This document shows positions 37,355 to 46,076 of a stretch of DNA of 50,717 nucleotides, piece by piece. This DNA comes from Candidatus Merdicola faecigallinarum. Its GTDB lineage: Bacteria; Bacillota; Clostridia; TANB77; CAG-508. Location of the stretch: assembly GCA_018714565.1 (NCBI GenBank), contig DVNH01000015.1, positions 1-50,717 of the forward strand. Direction: 5' to 3'. The notes beneath the pieces are model-generated. The model did no database searches. It saw only the letters and a list, made by a program, of their open reading frames with translations, and was not told where the DNA came from. The position numbers and the translations under genes are program-made. Numbering within the stretch: the stretch's first letter is position 1; each line of letters starts with the position of its first letter.

Positions 37355-37463
37355 GAAAAGAGGCTTTGCCAAATGTACAGATTGCTTCGCAATCGCACGA
37401 ATTAAGGTAACTTAACCTTGTTGCTCCAGAAATTTCTAACGAAATTTCTTATGCAATAAAAAA
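37352..37463 (+). repeat. 112-bp structured repeat, copy 4
   Basis: The most diverged copy, yet the same length. Hairpin 1 is GGC-TTT-GCC, hairpin 2 GATTGC-TTC-GCAATC, the middle stem GTAAC/GTTGC (a G-U replaces A-U), and GAAATTTC-TAAC-GAAATTTC is kept. It is in inverted orientation relative to copy 3, 627 bp away. Confidence 0.9.
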
Positions 37464-37593
37464 GAAAAATGATTATTTTGTTTAAATATTAAGTGAAAAA
37501 CTATGTATTATCTTTTTATTTTATACAGATTTTGTCTTAATAAAAAAATTATTAAAATAAAAAGAATTCTTTTCTAATGTTCATATTTTTGGT

Positions 37594-37628
37594 AAAATTG
37601 AAGTTGGTAAAACAAACTTCAATTTTTT
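37594..37628 (+). terminator. Terminator upstream of the fab operon
   Basis: AAAATTGAAGTT (37594-37605) pairs exactly with AACTTCAATTTT (37615-37626), followed by Ts. It probably ends the XRE transcript or an unannotated small RNA. Confidence 0.85.
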
Positions 37629-37693
37629 GTTGTAAACGGAACACATAAATGTTAGAAAAATAATGTTTTAGAAAATATTTTATCACATAAAAC

Positions 37694-37724
37694 ATAAAAT
37701 CTGACCGGTCGGACTAATAGAAAA
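37694..37724 (+). promoter_or_regulatory. Operator-like site upstream of fabH
   Basis: A 31-bp sequence identical to 46175-46205. The core TCTGACCGGTCGGA is a 14-bp palindrome with one mismatched pair, centred on GACCGGTC, which is strikingly G/C-rich here. It lies about 25 bp before a possible -10 and 46 bp before the fabH start. TetR-type regulators often use such sites. Confidence 0.8.
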
Positions 37725-37769
37725 GAGAAGGAATTTAATATATAAATAAAAAGATAAAATGAGGTGACT

Positions 37770-38702
37770 ATGGAAAGTATAGAGATAATTGCAAGTGGTA
37801 GTTATATTCCTAAAAATAAAGTAACCAATGCTATTTTAGCAAAACAATTAGGAATAACAGAAGAATATATTTTTAAAAGAACAGGGATTAAACAAAGATT
37901 TTTTGCAAGTGAAACAGAATCAATAGAAAATATGGCAACAAATGCAGCAAAGGATGCATTAGAAAAAGCTAAAGTAGAAAAAGAAAAAATAGATATGATT
38001 GTAGTAGCAACAACAGCAACGGAATGCTTTATGCCAGGAATTTCTTACCAAGTACAAAGACAGCTTGATATTAAAGAATGTATTTGTTTTGATTTGCTTG
38101 CAGGATGTAGTGGGTATATTAATGGAATAGATATTATTCGAAACTATATTGCACTAGGAAGAATTGAAAAAGCAATTTTAATAGGAGTAGAAAATTTATC
38201 TGCTCATACCAAAAAAGATGATATTGGAACTGCAATTCTATTATCAGATGGTGCAGGAGCGACTATTATACAAAAAGCGGAGAAAGAAAAGAAATATGAA
38301 TCATATATAAAAAGTGAAGGACAGCAAGGGGATATTTTAATAAGTAAAGTGAATGAATCCATTTATATGGAAGGAAAAGAAGTTTATAAATATGCGATTA
38401 CAGAAACAGTAGAAAACATAAAAGAGTTATTAAAAAGATCAGGAGAAAAGTTAGAAAATATAAAATACATTATTCCTCATCAATCCAATGATCGAATTTT
38501 ACAAGCAATCGCAAATAGACTTAAAATAGATGAAAGTAAAGTATATCGAAATATTGCAACAAAAGGAAATACTTTTTGTGCAAGTATACCAATTGTATTG
38601 GAAGAAATACAGGAAAAAGAATTATTAAATCCAGGAGACAAAATAATTTTACTAGGATATGGTGGAGGTCTTAATACAGGAAGTATTTTAATGGAGGTAT
38701 AA
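37770..38702 (+). CDS. fabH: 3-oxoacyl-[ACP] synthase III (KAS III)
   Basis: It condenses acetyl-CoA (or a branched acyl-CoA) with malonyl-ACP to start fatty acid synthesis. The triad is visible: Cys in DLLAGCSGYING, His in IPHQSNDRI and Asn in TKGNTFCASIPI; GYGGGLNTGSIL is the C-terminal glycine motif. The start is ATG 37770 (after GAGGTG), giving 310 residues. First gene of fabH-D-G-F-accB-fabZ-accC; the fabD ribosome binding site overlaps its 3' end. Confidence 0.95.
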   Translation: MESIEIIASGSYIPKNKVTNAILAKQLGITEEYIFKRTGIKQRFFASETESIENMATNAAKDALEKAKVEKEKIDMIVVATTATECFMPGISYQVQRQLDIKECICFDLLAGCSGYINGIDIIRNYIALGRIEKAILIGVENLSAHTKKDDIGTAILLSDGAGATIIQKAEKEKKYESYIKSEGQQGDILISKVNESIYMEGKEVYKYAITETVENIKELLKRSGEKLENIKYIIPHQSNDRILQAIANRLKIDESKVYRNIATKGNTFCASIPIVLEEIQEKELLNPGDKIILLGYGGGLNTGSILMEV

Positions 38703-38704
38703 AA

Positions 38705-39646
38705 ATGAAAATAGCATTTATGTTCCCAGGGCAAGGAGCTCAAACGGTAGGAATGGGAAAAGATTTATATGAACATTACGAAGAAGTAAGAAAGGTATAT
38801 GAAGAGGCTTCTAAAATAGCTGGAAAAGATATTGCAAAATTAACTTTTGAATCTTCTTTAGAAGAATTAAGTAAAACGGAAAATGCTCAACTTGCGATTG
38901 CAACAATGAGTATTGGAATTTTAGAACTTTTGAAAAAAGAAAATATAGTAGCTGATATTGCAGTAGGATTAAGTTTAGGAGAATATCCAGCTCTTATGTA
39001 TGGTGGTTATATCCGTTTTGAAGATGGAATTAATCTTCTAAGACATAGAGGATATTTTATGGGGAATTTAGTACCAAAAGAAAAATATGCAATGGCAGCG
39101 ATTATTGGATTGGAAAGTAGTAAAATCGAAGAAGTATGTGCAAAGATAAGAGAAGAAGGGGTATTTGTTGTTCCAGCAAATTATAATTATTCTGCTCAAA
39201 CGGTTATTTCTGGAGAGGAAGAAGGAATTGAGAAAGCAATTGAAATGCTAAAAGAAAGTGGAGCGAAAAAAGCAATCAAATTACAAACAAGTGGACCTTT
39301 CCATACAAGTAAATTAGAAGAAGCAAGAAAAGCATATAAAAAGGAGTTAGAAAAAGTAAGTTTTCAAGAGGGAAATATTAAAGTAATCAAGAATTTAGAT
39401 GGAACAATTTATAAAGCAAGTGATGATATGCAAGAAATTTTAGCGAATCATATTGTAAGTCCCGTAAGATTTGATAAGGCAATTAAGCTTATGGAAGAAG
39501 AAGGAATTGATACTTTTGTTGAAATAGGACCAGGAAAAGCGTTATCTGGATTTATCAAAAAAGAAAAGAAAGATGCAAATGTTTTCAATATTGATAATAT
39601 AGAAAACTTAACAAAAGTAATAGAAGCTTTAAAACAATTGCAATAA
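38705..39646 (+). CDS. fabD: Malonyl-CoA:ACP transacylase
   Basis: It transfers malonyl from CoA to ACP. Motifs: FMFPGQGAQTVGMGKDLYE at the N-terminus, nucleophile Ser in VGLSLGEYPAL (about residue 91), Arg in LLRHRGYFMG, and His in TSGPFHTSKL (about residue 199). The 313-residue length is typical. It starts 2 bp after fabH with TGGAGGT as ribosome binding site. Confidence 0.95.
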   Translation: MKIAFMFPGQGAQTVGMGKDLYEHYEEVRKVYEEASKIAGKDIAKLTFESSLEELSKTENAQLAIATMSIGILELLKKENIVADIAVGLSLGEYPALMYGGYIRFEDGINLLRHRGYFMGNLVPKEKYAMAAIIGLESSKIEEVCAKIREEGVFVVPANYNYSAQTVISGEEEGIEKAIEMLKESGAKKAIKLQTSGPFHTSKLEEARKAYKKELEKVSFQEGNIKVIKNLDGTIYKASDDMQEILANHIVSPVRFDKAIKLMEEEGIDTFVEIGPGKALSGFIKKEKKDANVFNIDNIENLTKVIEALKQLQ

Positions 39647-39672
39647 AAAAGATGAGAAGGGAGATAGAAAAG

Positions 39673-40413
39673 ATGGAAGAAAGACGAGTTGTTTTAGTAA
39701 CAGGTGGATCGAGAGGTATTGGAAAGGCAATTGCAAGAAAATTTGCAAAAGAAGGATACAATTTAGTAATTAATTATGTATCAGATAAAACAAATATAGA
39801 GGAATTAAAACAAGAATTTGAATCATTTGGAATTCAAACATTATTTGTGAAAACAGATGTAACAAATTCTGAAGATTGTGAAAATATGGTAAAACAAGCA
39901 ATTGATACTTTTGGTAAAATTGATGTTTTAGTAAATAATGCAGGAATTACAAAAGATAATTTATTAATGAGAATGAAAGAAGAAGATTTTGATCAAGTAA
40001 TTAATATCAATTTGAAAGGTACTTTTAATGTAACAAAGTCAGTTGTACCAATGATGATGAAGAAAAGATATGGGAAAATTATTAATATATCTTCTGTGGT
40101 AGGAGTTTCTGGAAATGCAGGACAAAGCAATTATGCAGCATCAAAGGCAGGAATTATAGGATTTACAAAAAGTGTAGCAAAGGAACTTGCTTCAAGAAAT
40201 ATTTTAGCAAATGCAATTGCACCAGGATTTATTGCAACTGATATGACAGATGTATTAAGCCAAGAAGTAAAAGACCATATTAATGCACAAATACCATTAA
40301 AAAGAATGGGAAGTGCAGAAGAAATAGCAAACGCAGTTTATTTCTTAGGAAACGAAGAAAATACATATATTACTGGTCAAGTGTTAAATATTGATGGCGG
40401 AATGTTAATGTAA
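39673..40413 (+). CDS. fabG: 3-oxoacyl-[ACP] reductase
   Basis: An NADPH-dependent short-chain dehydrogenase of FASII. Visible: cofactor motif TGGSRGIGKAIA, NNAGIT, the catalytic Ser/Tyr/Lys in ISSVVGVSGNAGQSNYAASKAG, and NAIAPGFIATDMT. ATG 39673 (MEERRVVLVTGG) is preferred over 39652 because AGGGAG lies upstream at a good distance; this gives the family length of 246 residues. Confidence 0.95.
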   Translation: MEERRVVLVTGGSRGIGKAIARKFAKEGYNLVINYVSDKTNIEELKQEFESFGIQTLFVKTDVTNSEDCENMVKQAIDTFGKIDVLVNNAGITKDNLLMRMKEEDFDQVININLKGTFNVTKSVVPMMMKKRYGKIINISSVVGVSGNAGQSNYAASKAGIIGFTKSVAKELASRNILANAIAPGFIATDMTDVLSQEVKDHINAQIPLKRMGSAEEIANAVYFLGNEENTYITGQVLNIDGGMLM

Positions 40414-40438
40414 GATAAAAAATGAGGAGGAAAGAAAA

Positions 40439-41680
40439 GTGGAAAGACGTGTTGTTGTAACAGGAATGGGAGCAATTACTCCAATTGGAAATAATGTAGA
40501 AGAATTTTGGAAAGGAATAAAAGAAGGAAAATGTGGAATTGATGAAATTACACAATTCGACACAACTGACTATAAAGTAAAACTAGCAGCAGAAGTAAAG
40601 AATTTTTCAGCAGAGGATCATTTCGATAAAAGAACTGCAAAAAGAATGGATCGTTTTTCGCAATTTGCAATTGTAGCTGCAAGAGAAGCAATGAAAGATA
40701 GTAATATTACGAAAGAAAATACAGATATGAACCGTGTAGCTGCAGTAATTGGTACTGGAATTGGAGGACTTGCCACAATTGAAAAAGATAATAGAGCATT
40801 AGTAGAAAAAGGACCAGATAGAGTATCTCCTATGTATATCCCAATGTCAATTGTAAACATGGCAGCAGGAAATGTTGCAATTGATTTAGGAATAAAAGGA
40901 GAATCTGTTTCTATGGTAACTGCTTGTGCTACTGGAACACATAGTATTGGACATGGATATCATATGATTAAACATGGGTATGAAGATGTAGTACTTGCAG
41001 GAGGAACAGAAGGTTCTATCACTCCAACTGGTATTGCAGGATTTACAAATATTAAAGCATTAACACAAGAAACAAATAAAAATAGAGCAAGTATTCCATT
41101 TGACAAAGAAAGAAGCGGATTTGTAATGGGAGAAGGAGCTGGAATTATTGTATTAGAAGAACTAGAGCATGCAAAAGCAAGAGGAGCTAAAATATATGCA
41201 GAAATTGTAGGATATGGAGCAACTTCTGATGCATATCATATTACATCACCATCACCAGATGGAGAAGGTGCAGCAAGAGCAATGCAAAGAGCAATGAATG
41301 AAGCAAATATTAAGCCAGAAGAAGTTACCTATATTAATGCACATGGAACTTCTACTCATTTAAATGATGCAGGTGAAACATTAGCAATAAAAAGAGCATT
41401 AGGAGAAGCTAGTAAGAATGTTTTAGTAAGTTCAACAAAAGGAAATACAGGACATTTATTAGGAGCAGCAGGAGGAGTGGAAGCAATTGCATGTATTAAG
41501 GCAATTGAAAATGATTTTGTACCTCCAACAATTAATTACCAAGTTCCAGATGAAGAATGTGATTTAGACGTTGTTCCAAATCAAGGAAGAAATGTAGAAG
41601 TAAAATATGCTATGTCTAACTCTTTAGGTTTTGGAGGACATAATAGCTCTATCTTATTTAAGAAATATGAAAATAAATAA
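40439..41680 (+). CDS. fabF: 3-oxoacyl-[ACP] synthase II (KAS II)
   Basis: It elongates acyl-ACP with malonyl-ACP. The triad is in VTACATGTHSIG (Cys), NAHGTSTHLNDAGE (His) and GNTGHLLGAAGG (His). At 413 residues it is typical. The start is GTG 40439 after GAGGAGGAAAG. Eighteen bp separate it from accB. Confidence 0.96.
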   Translation: MERRVVVTGMGAITPIGNNVEEFWKGIKEGKCGIDEITQFDTTDYKVKLAAEVKNFSAEDHFDKRTAKRMDRFSQFAIVAAREAMKDSNITKENTDMNRVAAVIGTGIGGLATIEKDNRALVEKGPDRVSPMYIPMSIVNMAAGNVAIDLGIKGESVSMVTACATGTHSIGHGYHMIKHGYEDVVLAGGTEGSITPTGIAGFTNIKALTQETNKNRASIPFDKERSGFVMGEGAGIIVLEELEHAKARGAKIYAEIVGYGATSDAYHITSPSPDGEGAARAMQRAMNEANIKPEEVTYINAHGTSTHLNDAGETLAIKRALGEASKNVLVSSTKGNTGHLLGAAGGVEAIACIKAIENDFVPPTINYQVPDEECDLDVVPNQGRNVEVKYAMSNSLGFGGHNSSILFKKYENK

Positions 41681-41698
41681 AAGGAAAGAGGAAATTAA

Positions 41699-42151
41699 AT
41701 GAATTACGAGGATATCAAAAAAATATTAGATGACATGGGAAATTCTAAAATTGATAGTTTAGATATTGAATTTCCAGATGGTACAAAATTAAGCATGAAA
41801 AAAAATCAAACATTAGTAACAGGTGTAGCTCAAGAGGTAAAGCCTTTAGCTCAAGTAAACGTTAATACAAATGCAAAAAATGAAACAAATATAGATACAG
41901 AAGCAGAAGAAAATTTAAAAGAAGTAAAATCTCCAATGGTTGGAACTTTTTACACAAGTCCATCTCCAAATGCAGAACCATTCGTAAAAAAAGGAGATCA
42001 CGTAAAAAAAGGGCAAGTTCTTTGTGTAGTAGAAGCAATGAAATTAATGAATGAAATTGAATCAGAATTTGATGGTGAAATTGTTGAAGTTTGTGTAAAA
42101 AATGAAGATATGGTAGAATATGGAACTCCACTTTTCAAAATAAAAGAATAA
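41699..42151 (+). CDS. accB: Biotin carboxyl carrier protein of acetyl-CoA carboxylase
   Basis: It carries biotin between AccC and AccAD. The 150-residue protein has an N-terminal helical region, a flexible linker rich in Asn and Thr, and the biotinyl domain with [13 protein letters not shown] (biotinylated Lys) after the [12 protein letters not shown] block. The likely partner ligase is birA at 36036. Confidence 0.95.
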   Translation: MNYEDIKKILDDMGNSKIDSLDIEFPDGTKLSMKKNQTLVTGVAQEVKPLAQVNVNTNAKNETNIDTEAEENLKEVKSPMVGTFYTSPSPNAEPFVKKGDHVKKGQVLCVVEAMKLMNEIESEFDGEIVEVCVKNEDMVEYGTPLFKIKE

Positions 42152-42180
42152 TCCTAAAGTAGAATAAAGGAGGAAAAAGT

Positions 42181-42603
42181 ATGTTAGATATTAATCAAAT
42201 AATGGAAATTATACCACAAAGACCACCTTTTTTGATGATTGATCGAGTGGAAGAATATGTACCAGGTGAAAGTTGTATTGCTTATAAAAATGTTTGTATT
42301 AATGAACCACATTTTCAAGGTCATTTTCCAGGAAATCCAATCATGCCAGGTGTTTTATCGATAGAAGCTTTGGCGCAAACTGGAGCAGTTGCTATTTTAT
42401 CTTTAGAAGAAAATAAAGGTAAAAATGCACTTTTTGGAGGAATTGATAAATTAAGATTTAAAAGACAAGTTGTTCCAGGAGACGTTCTTAAATTAGAAGT
42501 GAAAATTATTAAAAGAAAAGGACCAATTGGTGTGGGAGAAGCAATTGCAAGTGTAAATGGTGAGGTAGCAGTAAAAGGAGAACTTACTTTTGCTATTGTG
42601 TAA
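42181..42603 (+). CDS. fabZ: 3-hydroxyacyl-[ACP] dehydratase FabZ
   Basis: It dehydrates 3-hydroxyacyl-ACP in each cycle. The 140-residue hot-dog protein has [14 protein letters not shown], the catalytic His in [14 protein letters not shown], Glu in [11 protein letters not shown] and [14 protein letters not shown] strong AAAGGAGGAAAA precedes the start. FabA-type isomerase is less likely given the sequence and context. Confidence 0.95.
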   Translation: MLDINQIMEIIPQRPPFLMIDRVEEYVPGESCIAYKNVCINEPHFQGHFPGNPIMPGVLSIEALAQTGAVAILSLEENKGKNALFGGIDKLRFKRQVVPGDVLKLEVKIIKRKGPIGVGEAIASVNGEVAVKGELTFAIV

Positions 42604-42627
42604 CAATAAAGAAAGGAAGAAAGAAAA

Positions 42628-43971
42628 ATGCTAAAAAAAGTGTTAATAGCAAATCGTGGCGAAATTGCAGTAAGAATCATAAGAGCATGCCGTGAAATGG
42701 GAATTCGAACAGTTGCAATCTATTCAGAAGCAGATTCTTGTGCGTTACATAAAGAGCTTGCAGATGAATCTGTATGTATAGGACCTGCACCATCGAATAA
42801 AAGTTATTTGAATATTAAAGCAATTATTGAAGCAGCATGTTTAACTGGTTGCGATAGCATTCATCCTGGTTTCGGATTTTTGTCTGAAAATAGTCATTTT
42901 GCTAAAATATGTGATGAAATAGGAATAAAATTTATTGGACCATCTGCAAAGTTAATTGATTTAATGGGAAATAAATCAAAAGCAAAAGAAACAATGAAAA
43001 AGGCAGGAGTGCCAGTTGTACCAGGTTCTGATGGATTAGTAGGTACAATGCAAGAAGCAATTCAAATTGCAAATCAAATTAAATATCCTGTTATTTTAAA
43101 GGCTTCTGCAGGAGGCGGTGGTAAGGGAATTCGAATTGCCTATACAGAAGAAGAACTAATTAAATCTTATGAATTAGTAAAGCAAGAAGCGAAAATCTCT
43201 TTTAATGATGATAGTATTTATATTGAAAAGTTCATAGAAAATCCTAGACATGTTGAAATACAAATCTTAGCAGATGAACATGGAAATGCAATTCATTTAG
43301 GTGAAAGAGATTGTTCTGTTCAAAGAAGAAACCAAAAAGTGTTAGAAGAAACTCCATCTGCTGCAATTGATGATAAATTAAGAAAAAGAATGGGAGAAGT
43401 AGCAGTAAAAGCAGTAAAAGAAATTGGATATTATAATGCAGGTACGATTGAATTTTTAGTAGATAAAAATAAAGATTTTTATTTCATGGAAATGAACACA
43501 AGAGTGCAGGTAGAACATCCTGTAACAGAAATGGTAACAGGAATGGATATTATTAAAGAACAAATTAAAATTGCATCAGGAGAGAAACTTGAAATGAAGC
43601 AAGCAGATATCCACTTTACAGGACATAGTCTAGAGGCAAGAGTAAATGCAGAAAATCCTAGTAAAAACTTTATGCCATGTCCAGGGACAATTAAAGAAAT
43701 TCACATTCCTGGTGGAAATGGAATTCGTGTCGATACTGCGGTTTACTCAGGATATAAGGTGCCACAAAACTATGATTCCATGATTGCGAAAGTAATTGTT
43801 CATGGAAAAGATAGGAATGAATCCATTGCAAAGATGAAAAGTGCTTTGGCAGAATTTGTGATTGAAGGAATTGATACAAATATAGATTTTTTACTAAAAA
43901 TTCTAGAAAATGAAAACTTTATAAAAAATAATTATGATACATCATTTATCCATAAAGAATTTGGAATTTAA
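42628..43971 (+). CDS. accC: Biotin carboxylase of acetyl-CoA carboxylase
   Basis: ATP-dependent carboxylation of biotin on AccB. The 447-residue protein has the ANRGEIAVRIIRACREMG N-terminus, the ATP-grasp glycine loop SAGGGGKGIRI, GERDCSVQRRNQKV, EMNTRVQVEHPVTE and the expected C-terminal domain. It is the last gene of the first block; a strong terminator follows, so accD and accA are on a separate transcript. Confidence 0.96.
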   Translation: MLKKVLIANRGEIAVRIIRACREMGIRTVAIYSEADSCALHKELADESVCIGPAPSNKSYLNIKAIIEAACLTGCDSIHPGFGFLSENSHFAKICDEIGIKFIGPSAKLIDLMGNKSKAKETMKKAGVPVVPGSDGLVGTMQEAIQIANQIKYPVILKASAGGGGKGIRIAYTEEELIKSYELVKQEAKISFNDDSIYIEKFIENPRHVEIQILADEHGNAIHLGERDCSVQRRNQKVLEETPSAAIDDKLRKRMGEVAVKAVKEIGYYNAGTIEFLVDKNKDFYFMEMNTRVQVEHPVTEMVTGMDIIKEQIKIASGEKLEMKQADIHFTGHSLEARVNAENPSKNFMPCPGTIKEIHIPGGNGIRVDTAVYSGYKVPQNYDSMIAKVIVHGKDRNESIAKMKSALAEFVIEGIDTNIDFLLKILENENFIKNNYDTSFIHKEFGI

Positions 43972-43977
43972 AATAAT

Positions 43978-44020
43978 AAAAGAACATCTTTCGATTTTGT
44001 TGGAAGATGTTCTTTTTATT
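43978..44020 (+). terminator. Strong terminator after accC
   Basis: AAAAGAACATCTT (43978-43990) pairs exactly with AAGATGTTCTTTT (44004-44016), followed by TATT. It closes the fabH-accC transcript. Confidence 0.92.
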
Positions 44021-44036
44021 TAATTATTTAATAGAT

Positions 44037-44066
44037 CAAGACTCGCCTTAGCGAAGACGAGTCTTG
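44037..44066 (-). terminator. Terminator overlapping the 3' end of the MFS-like gene
   Basis: CAAGACTCG (44037-44045) pairs exactly with CGAGTCTTG (44058-44066). On the minus strand the 5' arm includes coding bases of the last few codons (KTRLR). The tail toward lower coordinates is only partly T-rich on that strand. Confidence 0.7.
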
Positions 44067-45211
44067 AAAATGTAAAAAATACTAATTATTGCAATTAACA
44101 AACTAATGGATGTCATAAAAATGGCGAGACGAAAAGGGACAAGCAAAAGTGTAGAAGATAAAATTCCTCCTATATTAGAAATGATATTAAGAATTGCGTC
44201 CTTTTGAATGTTCTCTTCCATATAACTATCATTTGCAAGCAGAAAGTATCTTGCTGGGCAAGCTAGCATTCCTTGAAATGAAATTGCACCAAATAAAATG
44301 GCTAGCATAAAGATGCTGGAAACATTAAGAATTGATAAGATTAGCACAATGAATAATGATAATACGTAGCCAAATAATATCTTTTTGTATTTGTTTAAAA
44401 TTTCAATAACAAAAAAAGCTAAAATTGCTATCAAAACAGTGATGCTTTTTGTTATTTTTAAAGTTGAAAATTCCATTCCGGAATCCATAAGGTGATATGA
44501 AAATATCATCACCAAATTAATTGTAGAAAATTGAATAAATATGGATGCTACCACAAAAAGTTTAAAATTTTTAGAATATTTCCGTAAATTAAACTTTTGG
44601 ATAATATTATCATTTTTTACATCAGGTTTAATGTTAACATAACTTATGTTTTGCTGTATAAAATATATTACTATAAAAGTAATTGAAGATGCTATACATG
44701 CAATTAAAAAACCAAGATTTCCCAATTGCACAAATAAGAAGTTACAAATTAATACAAAAGATCCTTTTACCATAAAAAATCCAATTTTTCTTTTATTTTC
44801 TACATGAATTAGCCGGTCATCCTCTGTTGCTACAACTTCATAACCATAGTGCAAAACAGACAGAATTTCGAACACCAAATCAAATACAAAATACATTAGA
44901 ATGAAGATAAAGATATGATTGAATTGTACGGTAAATCCAATAAGTATTGCCAGCAAAGCACAAATTAAAAGTAAATTTTTAAAACATTTTATAATTTTAC
45001 TCCTTGGTATGTACATTACAATTATATTTGCAACACTTAACATGCTTGAACAAAAAAAAGTAATCACTGAGCAAATTATTGTGATATTACCTATATGCTT
45101 ATACCTATCATAAATAAAATCGTTTATTCCATCATTCCAATACATGCTTGCAAAGCAAATACCCATTATTGCTAATGATATAATTCTCCGTTCTTGTTTT
45201 GGCATACTCAT
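44048..45211 (-). CDS. MFS-like membrane transporter, substrate unknown
   Basis: The 387-residue protein has about ten to twelve hydrophobic segments in the pattern of a major-facilitator carrier, with a central hydrophilic loop (QQNISYVNIKPDVKNDN...LRKYSKN). No drug- or sugar-specific motif is seen. It is transcribed opposite to the fab genes between accC and fabK, from its own promoter (45280-45308), and a perfect inverted repeat lies in its leader. AAAGGAG precedes ATG 45211. A polytopic export protein of another family cannot be excluded. Confidence 0.7.
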   Translation of the reverse strand: MSMPKQERRIISLAIMGICFASMYWNDGINDFIYDRYKHIGNITIICSVITFFCSSMLSVANIIVMYIPRSKIIKCFKNLLLICALLAILIGFTVQFNHIFIFILMYFVFDLVFEILSVLHYGYEVVATEDDRLIHVENKRKIGFFMVKGSFVLICNFLFVQLGNLGFLIACIASSITFIVIYFIQQNISYVNIKPDVKNDNIIQKFNLRKYSKNFKLFVVASIFIQFSTINLVMIFSYHLMDSGMEFSTLKITKSITVLIAILAFFVIEILNKYKKILFGYVLSLFIVLILSILNVSSIFMLAILFGAISFQGMLACPARYFLLANDSYMEENIQKDAILNIISNIGGILSSTLLLVPFRLAIFMTSISLLIAIISIFYIFKTRLR

Positions 45212-45237
45212 TATATTCTCCTTTACATTTAAAATAT

Positions 45238-45256
45238 TCTAGAAAATTCTTCTAGA
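45238..45256. promoter_or_regulatory. Inverted repeat in the MFS-like leader
   Basis: TCTAGAA-AATTC-TTCTAGA, perfect 7-bp arms, about 24-42 bp downstream of the minus-strand -10. It could be an operator or a short leader hairpin. Confidence 0.55.
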
Positions 45257-45279
45257 TAAATCAACGAGATACTTAATTT

Positions 45280-45308
45280 ATTATAGTATATTTAACATAA
45301 TTAGTCAA
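45280..45308 (-). promoter_or_regulatory. Promoter of the MFS-like gene
   Basis: On the minus strand TTGACT (45308-45303), 17-bp spacer, TATAAT (45285-45280). Confidence 0.75.
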
Positions 45309-45367
45309 CAATAGAGCATGTGAGTTAATATAATCATCTATTAAAATAATTTCAAAATTCTTTTCCC

Positions 45368-45396
45368 TTTACATGTTCTATAGAATTTGTTATAAT
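45368..45396 (+). promoter_or_regulatory. Promoter of the HExxH gene
   Basis: TTTACA (45368-45373), 17-bp spacer, TATAAT (45391-45396), 46 bp before the start. Confidence 0.75.
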
Positions 45397-45442
45397 AAAT
45401 TATGTAAATATCAACAGGTTTTTATGAAAAGGAGGCCTATGT

Positions 45443-46060
45443 ATGGCAGTGTACAGAGCAATCGTACGGAAAAGCACTTTAAAGCACAAGGTGGAGGTGA
45501 CTTGTAGAATATTGGTTCCGGATTTAAGCGTTGATCCTACACAAGCTCTAGCGTGTGGGGAAGACACCTATGAACGAAATGAGAATTTGGAACGGTTTGC
45601 AGAGGAATTTATGGAACCTCAATATTTTGGAGCAATGAGGAGGAATATTGAGGCATATGAAAACTCTTTGCTTCCAACCAGATTACTGTATAAACAACCG
45701 GTAGAAATTGGTCCGATTGCAATTAATATTCCGGCTGCATATGGACATGGAGTGATCTTTATGGAGAATGATGCAGTATGTGGGATTGGAAGAAGCACCG
45801 GAGAATTTTTATTTGGACACGAGATGGGACATAAGGCAATGGATGTAAAAGAAGAGGAAATGTTGATAAGAGAAATTGCCGGGATTCTTGCTATTGGATA
45901 TGATTTTAACGAGGAACGACTTAAGGAACTGGCAGCAGACGAGTTTGGAAATATGGTTGATACAAGAAGAGTGATAGATCGATGCATATTCCATTATCCA
46001 GTAGATGAAGGCAGAAGAAAAGAAATCCAAAGAAGGATTCTAAAATTCGCATGGAACTAG
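45443..46060 (+). CDS. Small HExxH metalloprotein, probable zinc peptidase
   Basis: The 205-residue protein has the gluzincin pattern FLFGHEMGHKAMD (HExxH at about residues 127-131) and, about 40 residues on, ELAADEFG, whose Glu could be the third zinc ligand. No signal peptide or membrane segment is present, so it should act in the cytoplasm. M48-like and ImmA/IrrE-like families both fit partly; I do not assign one. Codon use (CGG, CCG, GTG, GGC) and composition differ from the AT-rich neighbours, suggesting horizontal origin. AAAGGAGG precedes ATG 45443. It has its own promoter and terminator and is divergent from the MFS-like gene. Confidence 0.72.
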   Translation: MAVYRAIVRKSTLKHKVEVTCRILVPDLSVDPTQALACGEDTYERNENLERFAEEFMEPQYFGAMRRNIEAYENSLLPTRLLYKQPVEIGPIAINIPAAYGHGVIFMENDAVCGIGRSTGEFLFGHEMGHKAMDVKEEEMLIREIAGILAIGYDFNEERLKELAADEFGNMVDTRRVIDRCIFHYPVDEGRRKEIQRRILKFAWN

Positions 46061-46076
46061 TACGAGAACTTGTAGC

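Larger units (their letters stand above)
37464..37769. other. Gene-free region upstream of fabH
   Basis: About 305 bp with no credible ORF. It contains a terminator (37594-37628) of unclear origin and the 31-bp fab operator-like site (37694-37724). The fabH promoter is not clear: a TAATAT (37736-37741) lacks a good -35, which would overlap the right part of the operator-like site. Confidence 0.5.

Noticed and set aside
20832-37463. The repeated 112-bp sequence as a CRISPR array or tandem repeat
   Set aside because: Copies are kilobases apart, in both orientations, with no regular spacers or cas genes.
37694-37724. FapR or FabT binding site
   Set aside because: The GACCGGTC-centred palindrome does not resemble the FapR or FabT consensus that I know.
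45443-46060. ImmA/IrrE partner of the XRE gene at 36986 in a conjugative-element switch
   Set aside because: They are more than 8 kb apart with the fab operon between, and the sequence around HExxH fits only loosely.
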